Shown: positions 25,427 to 33,934, counted from the stretch's first letter. The stretch: DNA of 64,000 bases from Mogibacterium sp. (GCA_017512365.1 JAFWGQ010000004.1:62001-126000); one strand, 5' to 3'. Program-made: numbers and translations. The notes: generated by a model not told the origin, from the letters alone.

Positions 25427-26002
25427 CTACAGTCCGATCTGATCGGCGATCTCAGTCATGGACTCGAGCGCGATGTCGATGAACTCGTCCCAGGAGATGC
25501 CCGTCTTTTCGATGAGGCTCATGTACTGCCTGTTTGCTCCGGCAGCGAATCTGGTCTCCTTGAATCTCTTGTTGACGGATTTGTGCTTTACGCTGGCTAC
25601 CTTCTTGTCCGGGTATATCTGGGCGATGGCCTTTATGAAACCGGACATCGGATCCGCCGCGATCAGGGCATATTCGAGGGTCGTCTCAGGCTGCTTGCCG
25701 CAGGCTGGGTTGTGAGCCATGATTGCGTTTTCCATGACAGGATCGCCGTAGCCCTCTTCCTGAAGGATTTTTGCGGAAGTAGGCCCGTGAGTCCCGAAGT
25801 CGTCTCTCCAAGGAGCCGTCTCCTCATCGAGGTCATGCAGGAGTCCGCAGATGCCCCAGTATTCGACATCGTCCGGGGCGAGCCTCTTCGCGAGGCCTCT
25901 CATGATGGCCTCGACCGCGTAACTGTGAGTGATGTAGTTCTCCCCCTTCACATACTTGTGAAGAAGATCATTTGCCTGTTCTCTTGTAAGTTTTGCTTCC
26001 AT
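25427..26002 (-). CDS. HD-domain phosphohydrolase family protein
   Basis: A 191-residue protein with HSYAVEAIMRGL, then the metal-binding HDLDEE doublet (about residues 56-61) and a later His (AHNPACG), the pattern of small HD hydrolases annotated only by domain. In the family these cleave phosphoesters or nucleotides; the substrate here cannot be assigned. Transcribed from downstream of punA toward cysE, 8 nt before the TSCPD gene. Confidence 0.85.
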   Translation of the reverse strand: MEAKLTREQANDLLHKYVKGENYITHSYAVEAIMRGLAKRLAPDDVEYWGICGLLHDLDEETAPWRDDFGTHGPTSAKILQEEGYGDPVMENAIMAHNPACGKQPETTLEYALIAADPMSGFIKAIAQIYPDKKVASVKHKSVNKRFKETRFAAGANRQYMSLIEKTGISWDEFIDIALESMTEIADQIGL

Positions 26003-26062
26003 TTGTTTTAAGTACTCCGATTTCTTTATATATTTGATTTCAACCGCTATATTCTATATTTT

Positions 26063-26884
26063 CTATATCCCGATTGCAAGGTCGAGGACCTTCGCGAACG
26101 TATCCTTTATCTCTTCGGCGGCCTCCGTCACCTCTTCGCCTGTGACAGCCTGGTCAAGCATTCCCGCCGCCATGTTCGACAGGAACGATATCCCGATGAT
26201 CTCGCGTCCCGCGTGGTTTGCTATTATCGCTTCAGGCACCGTAGACATCCCGACAGCGTCGGCGCCAATGACCCTTGCGAATCTTATCTCTGCAGGCGTC
26301 TCGAAGGACGGCCCGGTGAACATCATGTATACGCCCTCGCAGAGCTCTATTCCCTCAGCCGCCGCTTTCTCCTTCAGGGCGTTCCTGAGCTCCCTGTTGT
26401 ATGTGTACGTCATGTCAGGGAACCTCGGTCCGTATTCGTCCAGATTCGGCCCCAACAGCGGGTTGTCTCCGGAGTAATTGATGTGATCGCTTATGAGCAT
26501 GAGCTTTCCCTTGCCGAAATCAGTGTTGACGCAGCCGGCGGCGTTTGTGAGTATGAACCTCTTCACGCCGAGCGCCACCATGACCCTGGCAGGATAAGAT
26601 GCCTTTTCCATGTCCCGGCTCTCATAGTAGTGGAAACGTCCCGCCATGATGAGGACTTTCTTTCCGAGATATGTGCCGAAGACCATCTGTCCCCTGTGGT
26701 CGGACACCTTGCCCGCCTGCATGTTCGGGATGTCGTCGTAGCTGAATACCACAGGGTCCTCTATCCTGTCGGCGTAATCGTTGAGGCCCGAGCCGAGTAT
26801 TATGCCGACATCAGGGTCCTTTATGCCTTTTCCGTTGAGAAATGCTGCAGTCTCACTGATCCTTGAGAGCATGTCCTCTGCCAT
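26063..26884 (-). CDS. punA: Purine-nucleoside phosphorylase (class I, trimeric type)
   Basis: It splits (deoxy)guanosine/inosine with phosphate into base and pentose-1-phosphate. The 273-residue protein has GIILGSGL at the phosphate loop, MAGRFHYYE, LTNAAG, MFTGPSFETPAEIR, VGMSTVPEAI, and SNMAAG with the base-contacting Asn. This matches the mammalian-like class I enzymes rather than hexameric DeoD. AAGGAG before the ATG. Located downstream of the lar genes. Confidence 0.93.
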   Translation of the reverse strand: MAEDMLSRISETAAFLNGKGIKDPDVGIILGSGLNDYADRIEDPVVFSYDDIPNMQAGKVSDHRGQMVFGTYLGKKVLIMAGRFHYYESRDMEKASYPARVMVALGVKRFILTNAAGCVNTDFGKGKLMLISDHINYSGDNPLLGPNLDEYGPRFPDMTYTYNRELRNALKEKAAAEGIELCEGVYMMFTGPSFETPAEIRFARVIGADAVGMSTVPEAIIANHAGREIIGISFLSNMAAGMLDQAVTGEEVTEAAEEIKDTFAKVLDLAIGI

Positions 26885-26946
26885 TTTTTGCTTCTCCTTT
26901 TCTTTCCAGATATAGAATTATCGTTAAGTGTATCGGCCGTTCGGCA

Positions 26947-27390
26947 TCAGTCCCCGATCAGCCCTTCAAGCTCGTTTCTGACATCTGAGATGCCCGTCCC
27001 GCGCTCTTTTGCTATCCTCGCGAGGTCCTCGTATTCGAACTTATGCCTCTTTGTCCCGTAGCCGCTCACGAACTTGCAGCGCACTTTTCCGTATGGTGTA
27101 TCGATGAGCTTCTCTTCCCTTTCCAGTATGTATCTTTCGGATATGATCTCGCGAATCCCTATGGTCGTCGTGTATCTGAAGATGAGTCCGGCCATGCGCT
27201 CCTTTTCGTCTTCCTCATCCGGGAGCATGACCGTCATCATCGTCGCCGGCCTGCCCTTCTTCATCACGACCGGAGTCAGAGTCACGTCCTTCACTCCTTC
27301 TTCCATCAGGCGCTCCGCTGCAAAAGCCAGCTCCTCCGCCGTCATGTCGTCTATATTGCATTCGAATTCACATACTCTGTCTTTCATCAT
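26947..27390 (-). CDS. larC2: LarC C-terminal half (LarC2), nickel-pincer cofactor nickel insertase
   Basis: LarC inserts nickel into the pyridinium dithiocarboxylate mononucleotide made by LarB and LarE. This 147-residue piece carries the C-terminal LarC signature CNIDDMTAEE and a GLIFRYTTTIGIRE segment. It lies in the +1 frame relative to larC1; its frame is open for nine codons upstream of its ATG and overlaps the larC1 stop. AGAGGG lies 3 and 6 nt before the tandem ATGATG, so it can be started separately; the second ATG is the better-spaced one. Confidence 0.85.
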   Translation of the reverse strand: MMKDRVCEFECNIDDMTAEELAFAAERLMEEGVKDVTLTPVVMKKGRPATMMTVMLPDEEDEKERMAGLIFRYTTTIGIREIISERYILEREEKLIDTPYGKVRCKFVSGYGTKRHKFEYEDLARIAKERGTGISDVRNELEGLIGD

Positions 27391-27409
27391 GATCCCTCTT
27401 ATGACCGTA

Positions 27410-28225
27410 TCAGTCTGTCACAAGGTATACAGTCACGCAGTTCGGCCTGTCGAAATCCTTGCGTCCCATCCCGCGTCCGATACTGATGTTCTGTTTCTCC
27501 CCGGTCTCTTTATAAGCCGTGCCGAACTCGGTGCCGAAGTATTTGAGGAGCGCTGCGCCCGTCGGTGTGCAGAGCTCTCCCTGTACTTCCCCTCCGTACA
27601 CCGGAAGGCCCGCCAGTATGTTCGCAGTGGCAGGCGCCGGCACAGGAAGCACTCCGTGTGCGCATTTCACAAAGCCCGCACCGACATGGATGTCCGAAAC
27701 GATGACGGCATCCGGAGCGATCTCATCCATCAGCATGCAGACGGCAGCTGCATCGGCGACCGCATCCATGCTTCCGACCTCGTGGAAGTGCACCTCATGT
27801 ACGGGCTCATCGTGTGCCGTGCTCTCGGCTTCGGCTATGATCTCGTACACGCCGGTCACATCCTCTTTTATGCTTTCGGGGATCTTCAGGGAATGGATGA
27901 TATCCTCGATATCTCCGAGAGTGTGATGTGCGTGGCTGCGGTCGTGGTCATGGACGTGGTCGTGAGTGTGCCCGTGTCCGTGAGCATATGCCTCTTCGCC
28001 GCTCACATCTTCGGTCACCTCCTCTTCACCGTTATATGTCACCGTGACATGCGTGCCACTGACGCCGCACTTCACGCTGTCTTCGGCCTCATATCTTATG
28101 CCGGGTATGCCTGCAGCGTTCAGCATCGCAAGCGCCTTTTCCCTGTCAGGCATGAGCTCGAGCAGAGCTCCGGTCAGCATGTCGCCGGCGGCTCCCATGC
28201 TGCAGTCGATATACAGTCTCTTCAT
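27410..28225 (-). CDS. larC1: LarC N-terminal half (LarC1)
   Basis: A 271-residue protein with the LarC opening MKRLYIDCSMGAAGDMLTGALLEL, a His-rich nickel-binding stretch (residues about 78-98, HGHGHTHDHVHDH), HFHEVGS..DA and the GRGMGRKDFDRPN end. In Lactobacillus plantarum larC is likewise two ORFs joined by ribosomal frameshifting. Here the stop TGA follows GAC, and reading +1 at that point (GAC-T-GAT) would continue into larC2 for a product of about 425 residues, the usual LarC length. Confidence 0.9.
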   Translation of the reverse strand: MKRLYIDCSMGAAGDMLTGALLELMPDREKALAMLNAAGIPGIRYEAEDSVKCGVSGTHVTVTYNGEEEVTEDVSGEEAYAHGHGHTHDHVHDHDRSHAHHTLGDIEDIIHSLKIPESIKEDVTGVYEIIAEAESTAHDEPVHEVHFHEVGSMDAVADAAAVCMLMDEIAPDAVIVSDIHVGAGFVKCAHGVLPVPAPATANILAGLPVYGGEVQGELCTPTGAALLKYFGTEFGTAYKETGEKQNISIGRGMGRKDFDRPNCVTVYLVTD

Positions 28226-28248
28226 TTCTGTGATCCCTCTTTAAGTCC

Positions 28249-29028
28249 TCAGTCCCTCTTTTTCATATGGTTGATCTGATGTGCCAGATAGCCGGCGCCG
28301 AATCCGTTGTCTATGTTGACTACGGCCACTCCGCTCGCGCATGAATTGAGCATGGAAAGAAGCGCCGCAAGGCCGTCGAACGCAGCACCGTATCCGACGC
28401 TCGTAGGCACTGCGATGACCGGGCAGTCCGCCATACCGCCGACCACGCTCGCAAGAGCGCCTTCCATGCCGGCGATCGCTATGATCACGCTGGCCTTCAT
28501 TATCTCTTCCCTGCTGTCCATCAGCCTGTGTATGCCGGCCACTCCCACATCGTAGAGCCTCACGACCTCGTTGCCGAGGGCTTCGCATGTGATGGCCGCC
28601 TCTTCGGCTACCGGTATATCGCTCGTGCCTCCCGTTGCGATGACGACGCGGCCGAGCCCCGATGGCTCAGGCACATCGCCGGTCACGGCTATCCTCGCCT
28701 TTTCATGGTAGCTGTACTTCAGGCCGAGGTCGCTGATGCCGGCCTCCACCCCGGCGCTCTTGTCAGCGCTGAGCCTGGTGATGAGTATGCAGCTCTGTCC
28801 GGCGGCCGCCATGGATCGTACGATGCCTTCGATCTGCTCTGCAGTCTTGCTCTCGCCGTATATGACCTCAGCAACGCCCTGGCGCAGCTTTCTGTGCAGA
28901 TCGACCTTCGCGTAGCCTATGTCTTCATACGGCTTGAGTCTCAGATGCGTCACGGCATCATCGGCGCTCATCGCACCGCTCTCGACAGCTTTGAGTATCT
29001 CATGTATGTCCATGTCTTTTGTCTTCAT
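28249..29028 (-). CDS. larB: LarB, pyridinium-3,5-biscarboxylate mononucleotide synthase
   Basis: LarB carboxylates and hydrolyses nicotinate adenine dinucleotide in the first step of nickel-pincer cofactor synthesis. The 259-residue protein has a PurE (AIR carboxylase)-like C-terminal domain: TGGTSDIPVAEEAA, YDVGVAGIHR, AGMEGALASVVGG, VPTSVGYGAAFDG. Full length. Sits between larE and larC1 with short gaps. Confidence 0.93.
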   Translation of the reverse strand: MKTKDMDIHEILKAVESGAMSADDAVTHLRLKPYEDIGYAKVDLHRKLRQGVAEVIYGESKTAEQIEGIVRSMAAAGQSCILITRLSADKSAGVEAGISDLGLKYSYHEKARIAVTGDVPEPSGLGRVVIATGGTSDIPVAEEAAITCEALGNEVVRLYDVGVAGIHRLMDSREEIMKASVIIAIAGMEGALASVVGGMADCPVIAVPTSVGYGAAFDGLAALLSMLNSCASGVAVVNIDNGFGAGYLAHQINHMKKRD

Positions 29029-29054
29029 TTTCCGTATCCGTTACTGCTCATGTA

Positions 29055-29798
29055 TCATCTTGGCGCCGGATCGATCCTGACATCTCCGTACAGGTCTCCG
29101 ATCGCCGCCCTAAGCTCTTCGCTCCGCCTCACCGCATCAGCGTGCTGGTCAGCCGCGATCTGGACCAGAGCGTCATTCCCTCTCATCCTTACGCGGAAGT
29201 CCCTGAAGCCCATATCAAAGAGCCTCGACTCAGCCTCTTCGGTGATCCTCAGTTTTTCAGCTGTGATGCGTTCTCCTGCGCCTATCCTCGTGGCAAGGCA
29301 GGCATAGGCCGGCTTGTCCCAGACATCGAGCCCGAGTTCCCTGGCTCTCAGCCTTATCTCATCCTTGGTGATGCCGCACTCCCGAAGCGGCGATCTGACG
29401 CCCAGCTCTCCGAGAGCCCTGAATCCCGGCCTGTCGGATACATCATCCGAAGCGTTCGTTCCGTCACAGACTGTCTCATATCCGTCAGCTTTCGCGACCC
29501 TGAGTATCTCACCCATTATCAGCTGCTTGCAGTGATAGCATCTGTCAGGAGGATTCGAAGCGACCTTCTCACAGGAGAGCACATCGGCTTCGATCTCTGT
29601 AAGATCCGCTCCCACGGCCTTTGCAAGCCTCCGCGCGTCCTCCCTCTCGAACTCAGGCTGGAACTGCGACTTCACATAGTATGCTTTAACATCAGCTCCG
29701 CTTCCGACCGCCTCGGCCAGAAGATACGCCGAATCGACTCCGCCTGAGAAAGCTATGGCGATCTTACTTTTCTTTTCAAAGAAGTCCTTTGTTCCCAT
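29055..29798 (-). CDS. larE: LarE, ATP-dependent sulfur transferase for nickel-pincer cofactor
   Basis: LarE replaces the two carboxylate oxygens of the LarB product with sulfur. The 247-residue protein has the PP-loop AFSGGVDSAYLL (about 16-27), CYHCK near 87-91, and KPAYACLATRIG, where the Cys lies near the position of the sacrificial Cys of the Lactobacillus enzyme. First of the lar genes. No ribosome site precedes the ATG, and a TATAAT box ends 10 bp upstream of it, so the mRNA may be leaderless. larA (lactate racemase) is not in the window, so the client enzyme is unknown. Confidence 0.9.
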   Translation of the reverse strand: MGTKDFFEKKSKIAIAFSGGVDSAYLLAEAVGSGADVKAYYVKSQFQPEFEREDARRLAKAVGADLTEIEADVLSCEKVASNPPDRCYHCKQLIMGEILRVAKADGYETVCDGTNASDDVSDRPGFRALGELGVRSPLRECGITKDEIRLRARELGLDVWDKPAYACLATRIGAGERITAEKLRITEEAESRLFDMGFRDFRVRMRGNDALVQIAADQHADAVRRSEELRAAIGDLYGDVRIDPAPR

Positions 29799-29807
29799 GA
29801 AGAGATA

Positions 29808-29813
29808 TTATAC
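29808..29813 (-). promoter_or_regulatory. Putative -10 box of the lar operon
   Basis: Perfect TATAAT on the minus strand with only 9 bp between it and the larE ATG; the -35 region is poor. If used, the transcript would start at or within a few nt of the initiation codon. Confidence 0.4.
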
Positions 29814-29998
29814 TTTTTGCATCTTCTTTTCTACAGTATGCTCCATTTATGTTTCTATTGCCTCTTCCGGAAGACCGGAATACAAGCGGACATCACTTAA
29901 AACAGCCTGAAAAAGGAATGTGTCAGTATTGTGAACAAAAACAAAAAATCAAGAACTATTTTGTTTTCTTTTAATACATTAAGATTGCCCCAAAACTA

Positions 29999-30027
29999 TT
30001 GCATTATTGTTTTTGTCGAAGTACAAT
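29999..30027 (+). promoter_or_regulatory. Promoter of candidate ncRNA
   Basis: TTGCAT (29999-30004), 17-bp spacer, TACAAT (30022-30027) on the plus strand. Start predicted near 30034. No plus-strand protein gene follows, only the structured region and its terminator. The 200 bp upstream of it (29814-29998) is AT-rich, and I see only a short TTCCGG hairpin near 29868. Confidence 0.65.
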
Positions 30028-30068
30028 GTGTACAACAAGAAAGCAAACCAAGAACGGAGGACAGACCA

Positions 30069-30104
30069 ATGGGAACATTTGAGAAAGGGGCTGTCTCGGT
30101 ATAG
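30069..30104 (+). CDS. Eleven-residue ORF inside the candidate ncRNA
   Basis: ATG at 30069 opens MGTFEKGAVSV followed by TAG. GGAGG (30056-30060) lies 8 nt upstream, ideal spacing. The last codons cover the 5' strands of both pseudoknot helices, so translation would compete with folding. Too short to judge by composition; it may be a leader peptide, a small protein, or chance. Confidence 0.35.
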   Translation: MGTFEKGAVSV

Positions 30105-30255
30105 AAGCACTGCAAAGGCTGGCCTGCTTACAGGCACCCGGAGGTGAAGAAATACGGGACACCAGATAAAGATCAGCAGTTAGCTGACCGGTGACAGCCT
30201 CGAAACACACAGACAAAAGCAAATCTTCTATACAACTTAATAAAAGAAGTAACGA

Positions 30256-30289
30256 GGGACGGGCGCAAGGCCCGTCCCCATTTTGTTAT
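30256..30289 (+). terminator. Intrinsic terminator of the candidate ncRNA
   Basis: A perfect 8-bp GC stem GGGACGGG/CCCGTCCC (30256-30263, 30271-30278), loop CGCAAGG, then CATTTTGTTATTTT. It may also slow minus-strand transcription leaving asd, though the minus-strand T-run is weaker. Confidence 0.85.
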
Positions 30290-30346
30290 TTTCATATGTG
30301 TCCCGCTTCCGGACGCCTGAACACCGCGCACGGCTTTGCAGACGTT

Positions 30347-31381
30347 TTATTTTATAAGAAGTTCCGCGATCTGGACCGCGTTGGTCGCCGCGCCCTTGCG
30401 CACCTGGTCGCCGCAGCACCAGAGATTGATGCCGTTGTCGTTCACGAGGTCGCGTCTTATCCTTCCGACAAATACGATGTCCTGATTTGAGGTCAGAAGA
30501 GGCATAGGATAGATCTTTTCGTCCGGTTCGTCATAAAGTCTTGCGCCGGGTGCCTCCGAGACCGCCTTCCTCACATCGTCCAGGCTGAGCCTTTCCTTCG
30601 TGATGACGTTTATCGACACCGCGTGCGATCTTTCGACAGGGACTCTTACACACGTGCAGCTCACCCTGAGTTCAGGCTGGTGCATTATCTTGCGTCCCTC
30701 GTTCTGCAGCTTCATCTCTTCTGATGAATAAAGGTTTTCGCCGAAGCCTCCGATCTGAGGGATCACGTTGTACGCGATCTGGTACTGGAAGACCTTCGGG
30801 TCGATGTCCGCTCCGTATGAGTTGCCCTTGCCGCCTTCTTCTCTTGCTTTCAGTATGGCCGCGGACTGATCGTACATCTCCTTCGGGCCGGCTGCTCCCG
30901 CGCCGCTTGTCGCCTGATATGACGAAGCGTAGATCCCTTCTATCTCAGACAGTCTGTTGATGGCATTGATCGCGACCAGTGAGATTATGGTAGTGCAGTT
31001 CGGGTTGCTGATGATGCCGCTGTTCCACTCCACATCCTCAGGATTGATCTCCGGCACCACGAGAGGCACCTCGGGATCGAGCCTGAATGCGGACGAGTTG
31101 TCCACGAAAACGGCTCCGGCTGCCTTGATGTGAGGAGCCATCGCTTCCGCTATGTCGTTTTCGGAAGCGCCGAGCACTATGTCGAGCCCGTCGAAAGCAG
31201 TCTCGCATGTCCTTGCCACTTTTACATCTCCGAACGGTGTCGAAAGGACTTTGCCCTCCGATCTTTCGCTCGCAAGGCATCTGAGTTCGCCTACAGGGAA
31301 CTCCCTCTCGCCCAGCACCTTTATCATTTCCTGTCCGACCGCTCCGGTCGCGCCCATCACACCTATGTTATACTTTTTCAT
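30347..31381 (-). CDS. asd: Aspartate-semialdehyde dehydrogenase
   Basis: It reduces aspartyl phosphate to aspartate semialdehyde with NADPH, the branch to lysine, threonine and methionine. The 344-residue protein has the NADP loop GATGAVGQEM and catalytic Cys129 in SNPNCTTI, a C-terminal His region, and full length. GAAGGGA precedes the ATG. Last gene of hom-lysC-asd. Confidence 0.96.
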   Translation of the reverse strand: MKKYNIGVMGATGAVGQEMIKVLGEREFPVGELRCLASERSEGKVLSTPFGDVKVARTCETAFDGLDIVLGASENDIAEAMAPHIKAAGAVFVDNSSAFRLDPEVPLVVPEINPEDVEWNSGIISNPNCTTIISLVAINAINRLSEIEGIYASSYQATSGAGAAGPKEMYDQSAAILKAREEGGKGNSYGADIDPKVFQYQIAYNVIPQIGGFGENLYSSEEMKLQNEGRKIMHQPELRVSCTCVRVPVERSHAVSINVITKERLSLDDVRKAVSEAPGARLYDEPDEKIYPMPLLTSNQDIVFVGRIRRDLVNDNGINLWCCGDQVRKGAATNAVQIAELLIK

Positions 31382-31404
31382 CGTTCTTCCCTTCTGTCAT
31401 GTTC

Positions 31405-32730
31405 CTACTTCGCGAAGCTCTCATAGAGCACCCTCACTGCTCTTTCGAAGTCCTCGTTATACACTCCTATCATGATGTTGATCTCGTCAGCGCCCTGCTC
31501 TATCGTCCTGATATTGATCCTGTTGTCTCCAAGCGCCTTGAATATCTTGCCGGAAATGCCCGTCCTGTACGCCATCTGGCGCCCGACTATGGCTATCAGG
31601 CTGATCCCCTCGGTCAGGTCGCAGCTGTCGATCTCTTCGAATTCCTCAAGCTCGTGCATGAGCTCGTGCTTTCTCGTCTTTATGCTCTCGCTCGGGAACA
31701 CCACTGAGAAGCTGTCCACGCCGCTCGGGATCTGCTCCACCGGTATGCCGTAGCGGTCAAAGAGCTCGAGCACCTGTCTCAGGAGTCCGATCTTGGCCTC
31801 CCCTATCCTGCTCTTATATACGTTTATGATCGAGAAGTTCCTCTTGCCGGCGATACCGGTAATGAACCTTTCGTTCTCCTCTTCGAGCTCGTCCTCAAAA
31901 TTCTCCCTGATGATGGTTCCCGGATCCTCAGGATCGTTGGTGTTGCGGATATTGACAGGTATGTCCTTTCGCCTCACCGGGAACACGGTGTCCTCGTGGA
32001 GCACCGAGGCTCCCATGTAGCTGAGTTCCCTCAGTTCGTCATAAGTAACTCTTGCGATCGTCTTCGGGTCCTTTACTATCCTCGGATCGACCATGAGTAT
32101 TCCCGACACGTCCGTCCAGTTCTCGTAAACATCGGCATCAAGATACGCCGCCGCGAGAGCTCCCGTGATGTCAGAGCCGCCTCTCGGGAACACGTGGACC
32201 TCGCCGTTCGGGAAGGTCCCGTAGAAGCCGGGCGTAACTATATGCCTGTAGATCCCCTTGAGTTCTTTCAGCTTTGCCTCGGATGCTTCGGCATCGACCC
32301 TTCCGTCATATCCGAAGCGGAGCCAGTCCGCAGCGTCAACGAATTCGTACCCGAGGTATTCGGCCATCAGCATCGCGCTGAAGCACTCTCCCCTCGATAC
32401 GATGAAGTCGACAGAAGTGTTTTTATCGACCTTCGTGAAAGTCTCGTCTATGACCTTTGCTATGTCCGTACTGAGGCCGCACTCCTTCTGTATCTCCGTG
32501 AACCTGTCCCTGACCATTGTCAGTACAGTGTCATATGCCACTCCATAGCGTATGTGGGCGTGTATGAGATAGAGAAGGTCCGTGATCTTGTTGTCATCGC
32601 TCTTCCTCTTGCCGGGAGCAGACACCACGACCACTTCGCGGGCCCTGTCGTATTCGACTATCTCCTTTACCTTTGCGAACTGCGAACTGTCAGACAGGCT
32701 CGATCCGCCGAATTTCAAAACTTTAAGCAT
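31405..32730 (-). CDS. lysC: Aspartate kinase
   Basis: It phosphorylates aspartate at the head of the lysine/threonine pathway. The 441-residue protein starts MLKVLKFGGSSLSD, has the catalytic KFGGSS and RGGSDITGAL motifs, and two C-terminal ACT domains (about 300-441) that normally bind feedback amino acids. A longer frame from 32904 adds 58 Arg/His-rich residues encoded within the end of hom; the start with AAGGA upstream is preferred. 17 nt after hom. Confidence 0.94.
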   Translation of the reverse strand: MLKVLKFGGSSLSDSSQFAKVKEIVEYDRAREVVVVSAPGKRKSDDNKITDLLYLIHAHIRYGVAYDTVLTMVRDRFTEIQKECGLSTDIAKVIDETFTKVDKNTSVDFIVSRGECFSAMLMAEYLGYEFVDAADWLRFGYDGRVDAEASEAKLKELKGIYRHIVTPGFYGTFPNGEVHVFPRGGSDITGALAAAYLDADVYENWTDVSGILMVDPRIVKDPKTIARVTYDELRELSYMGASVLHEDTVFPVRRKDIPVNIRNTNDPEDPGTIIRENFEDELEEENERFITGIAGKRNFSIINVYKSRIGEAKIGLLRQVLELFDRYGIPVEQIPSGVDSFSVVFPSESIKTRKHELMHELEEFEEIDSCDLTEGISLIAIVGRQMAYRTGISGKIFKALGDNRINIRTIEQGADEINIMIGVYNEDFERAVRVLYESFAK

Positions 32731-32747
32731 TGGTTTTTCCTTTTCTT

Positions 32748-33911
32748 TTATTCTGCAAGCGCCGCGAAGAACATGTCTTTGCCCTTCTCCTTGCGGTGAT
32801 GTCCCATGGCGTGCATGTCTCCGACCTTTATCGGCTTCGAGATGCAGTAGTATATCCCGTCTCTTTCTTCGAATGTGTCGATCAGCGGCTCGATGTGTTC
32901 GCACATCCTGTCGTGCCTGATATAGTACCTTCTGACCGCTTCGCTGTTGTCGGCTCTCAGGCCGGAAGCCGCTGCCGGGATCTCCATCTCCTTTCCGTCG
33001 CGTATATCCAGCACATCCTGTATCACGGACTGTCCCGTCGGATACATGCCTGCGCCCTGTCCGTAGAAGCTCTGTGTGCCGATATTTTCAGCCGTCAGCG
33101 TGATCAGGTTGTTGTTGGTCTTTACATTGGCCTCAAGGGAATCCTTCCCGAACGCCGCGGGCTCGACGCTGACCTCGATCGCATCTCCCTTCTTCACGGC
33201 ACTCATCATGAGCCTGCATACCAGGCCTTTCTCCTTAAGGTACGCGATATCGCAGGCCTTGATGGTATCTATGCCATAGCACGGGACTTCCTCCTCCGTG
33301 ACAGCGGCATCGAATGCGAGGTTCGTGCTGATCACGGTCTTTCTCAGAGTGTCGGTGCCTTCGATATCCGATGAAGGATCGGCCTCGGCATAACCGAGCT
33401 CCTGCGCGTTCCTGAGCATATCTCCGAAATCCGCTCCCTTGTCATGCATCGCGTCGAGTATGTAATTGCATGTGCCGTTCACTATGCCCCTGACCGATGT
33501 GATGCTGTCAGCTCTCTTCGTCCTGAGGAGGTTGAACAGCCACGGTATGCCGCCTCCGACAGCCGATGTGAATCTCAGCCTGACTCCGTTTTTTTCGGCC
33601 TCTTCCATAAGCTCCTTATAGCATGCGCTTATGAGATTCTTGTTGGGAGTCACGACGTGCTTGCCGGCCCTGAGACATTTTAGGACATATTCTCTTGCAG
33701 GCTCGATGCCGCCCATCGACTCGATGACGAGTTCGATCTCGGGATCGCCTGTGATGTCATCGATATCCGCTGTGATGATATCGTTCAGATATTCATAGCC
33801 TTCCCTGCCGTGCCTTGCGAGTATCCTCTTTACTTCGATGCCGCCCGCTGTCTTCGCTTCTTCGCAGGCACCGCTCCCAACAGTGCCGAATCCCATTATT
33901 GCTATCTTCAT
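32748..33911 (-). CDS. hom: Homoserine dehydrogenase (no ACT domain)
   Basis: It reduces aspartate semialdehyde to homoserine. The 387-residue protein has the nucleotide loop GFGTVGSG, TPNKNLIS, SAVGGGIPW, the NGTCNYIL motif and EADPSSDIEGTD. It ends without the C-terminal ACT domain present in many Firmicute enzymes of about 430 residues, so feedback control may come from the separate ACT protein at 35720 or be absent. AAAAAGGAAA precedes the ATG. It heads hom-lysC-asd, behind a structured leader. Confidence 0.94.
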   Translation of the reverse strand: MKIAIMGFGTVGSGACEEAKTAGGIEVKRILARHGREGYEYLNDIITADIDDITGDPEIELVIESMGGIEPAREYVLKCLRAGKHVVTPNKNLISACYKELMEEAEKNGVRLRFTSAVGGGIPWLFNLLRTKRADSITSVRGIVNGTCNYILDAMHDKGADFGDMLRNAQELGYAEADPSSDIEGTDTLRKTVISTNLAFDAAVTEEEVPCYGIDTIKACDIAYLKEKGLVCRLMMSAVKKGDAIEVSVEPAAFGKDSLEANVKTNNNLITLTAENIGTQSFYGQGAGMYPTGQSVIQDVLDIRDGKEMEIPAAASGLRADNSEAVRRYYIRHDRMCEHIEPLIDTFEERDGIYYCISKPIKVGDMHAMGHHRKEKGKDMFFAALAE

Positions 33912-33934
33912 TTTCCTTTTTCCTTTTTTCAGTT

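Larger units (their letters stand above)
30034..30289 (+). ncRNA. Candidate free-standing structured RNA, about 250 nt, with long-range pseudoknot
   Basis: The 548-bp larE-asd interval has no protein gene of normal size but has a promoter and a strong terminator about 250 nt apart. Two long perfect or near-perfect complements cross: 30087-30095 (GGGGCTGTC) with 30193-30201 (GACAGCCTC), and 30099-30107 (GTATAGAAG) with 30225-30233 (CTTCTATAC). Local hairpins lie at 30122-30135 (GCCTG/CAGGC) and 30173-30187 (TCAGC/GCTGA). It lacks the motifs of tmRNA, RNase P, SRP or 6S RNA that I could look for. I could not assign it to a known family. Confidence 0.6.
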
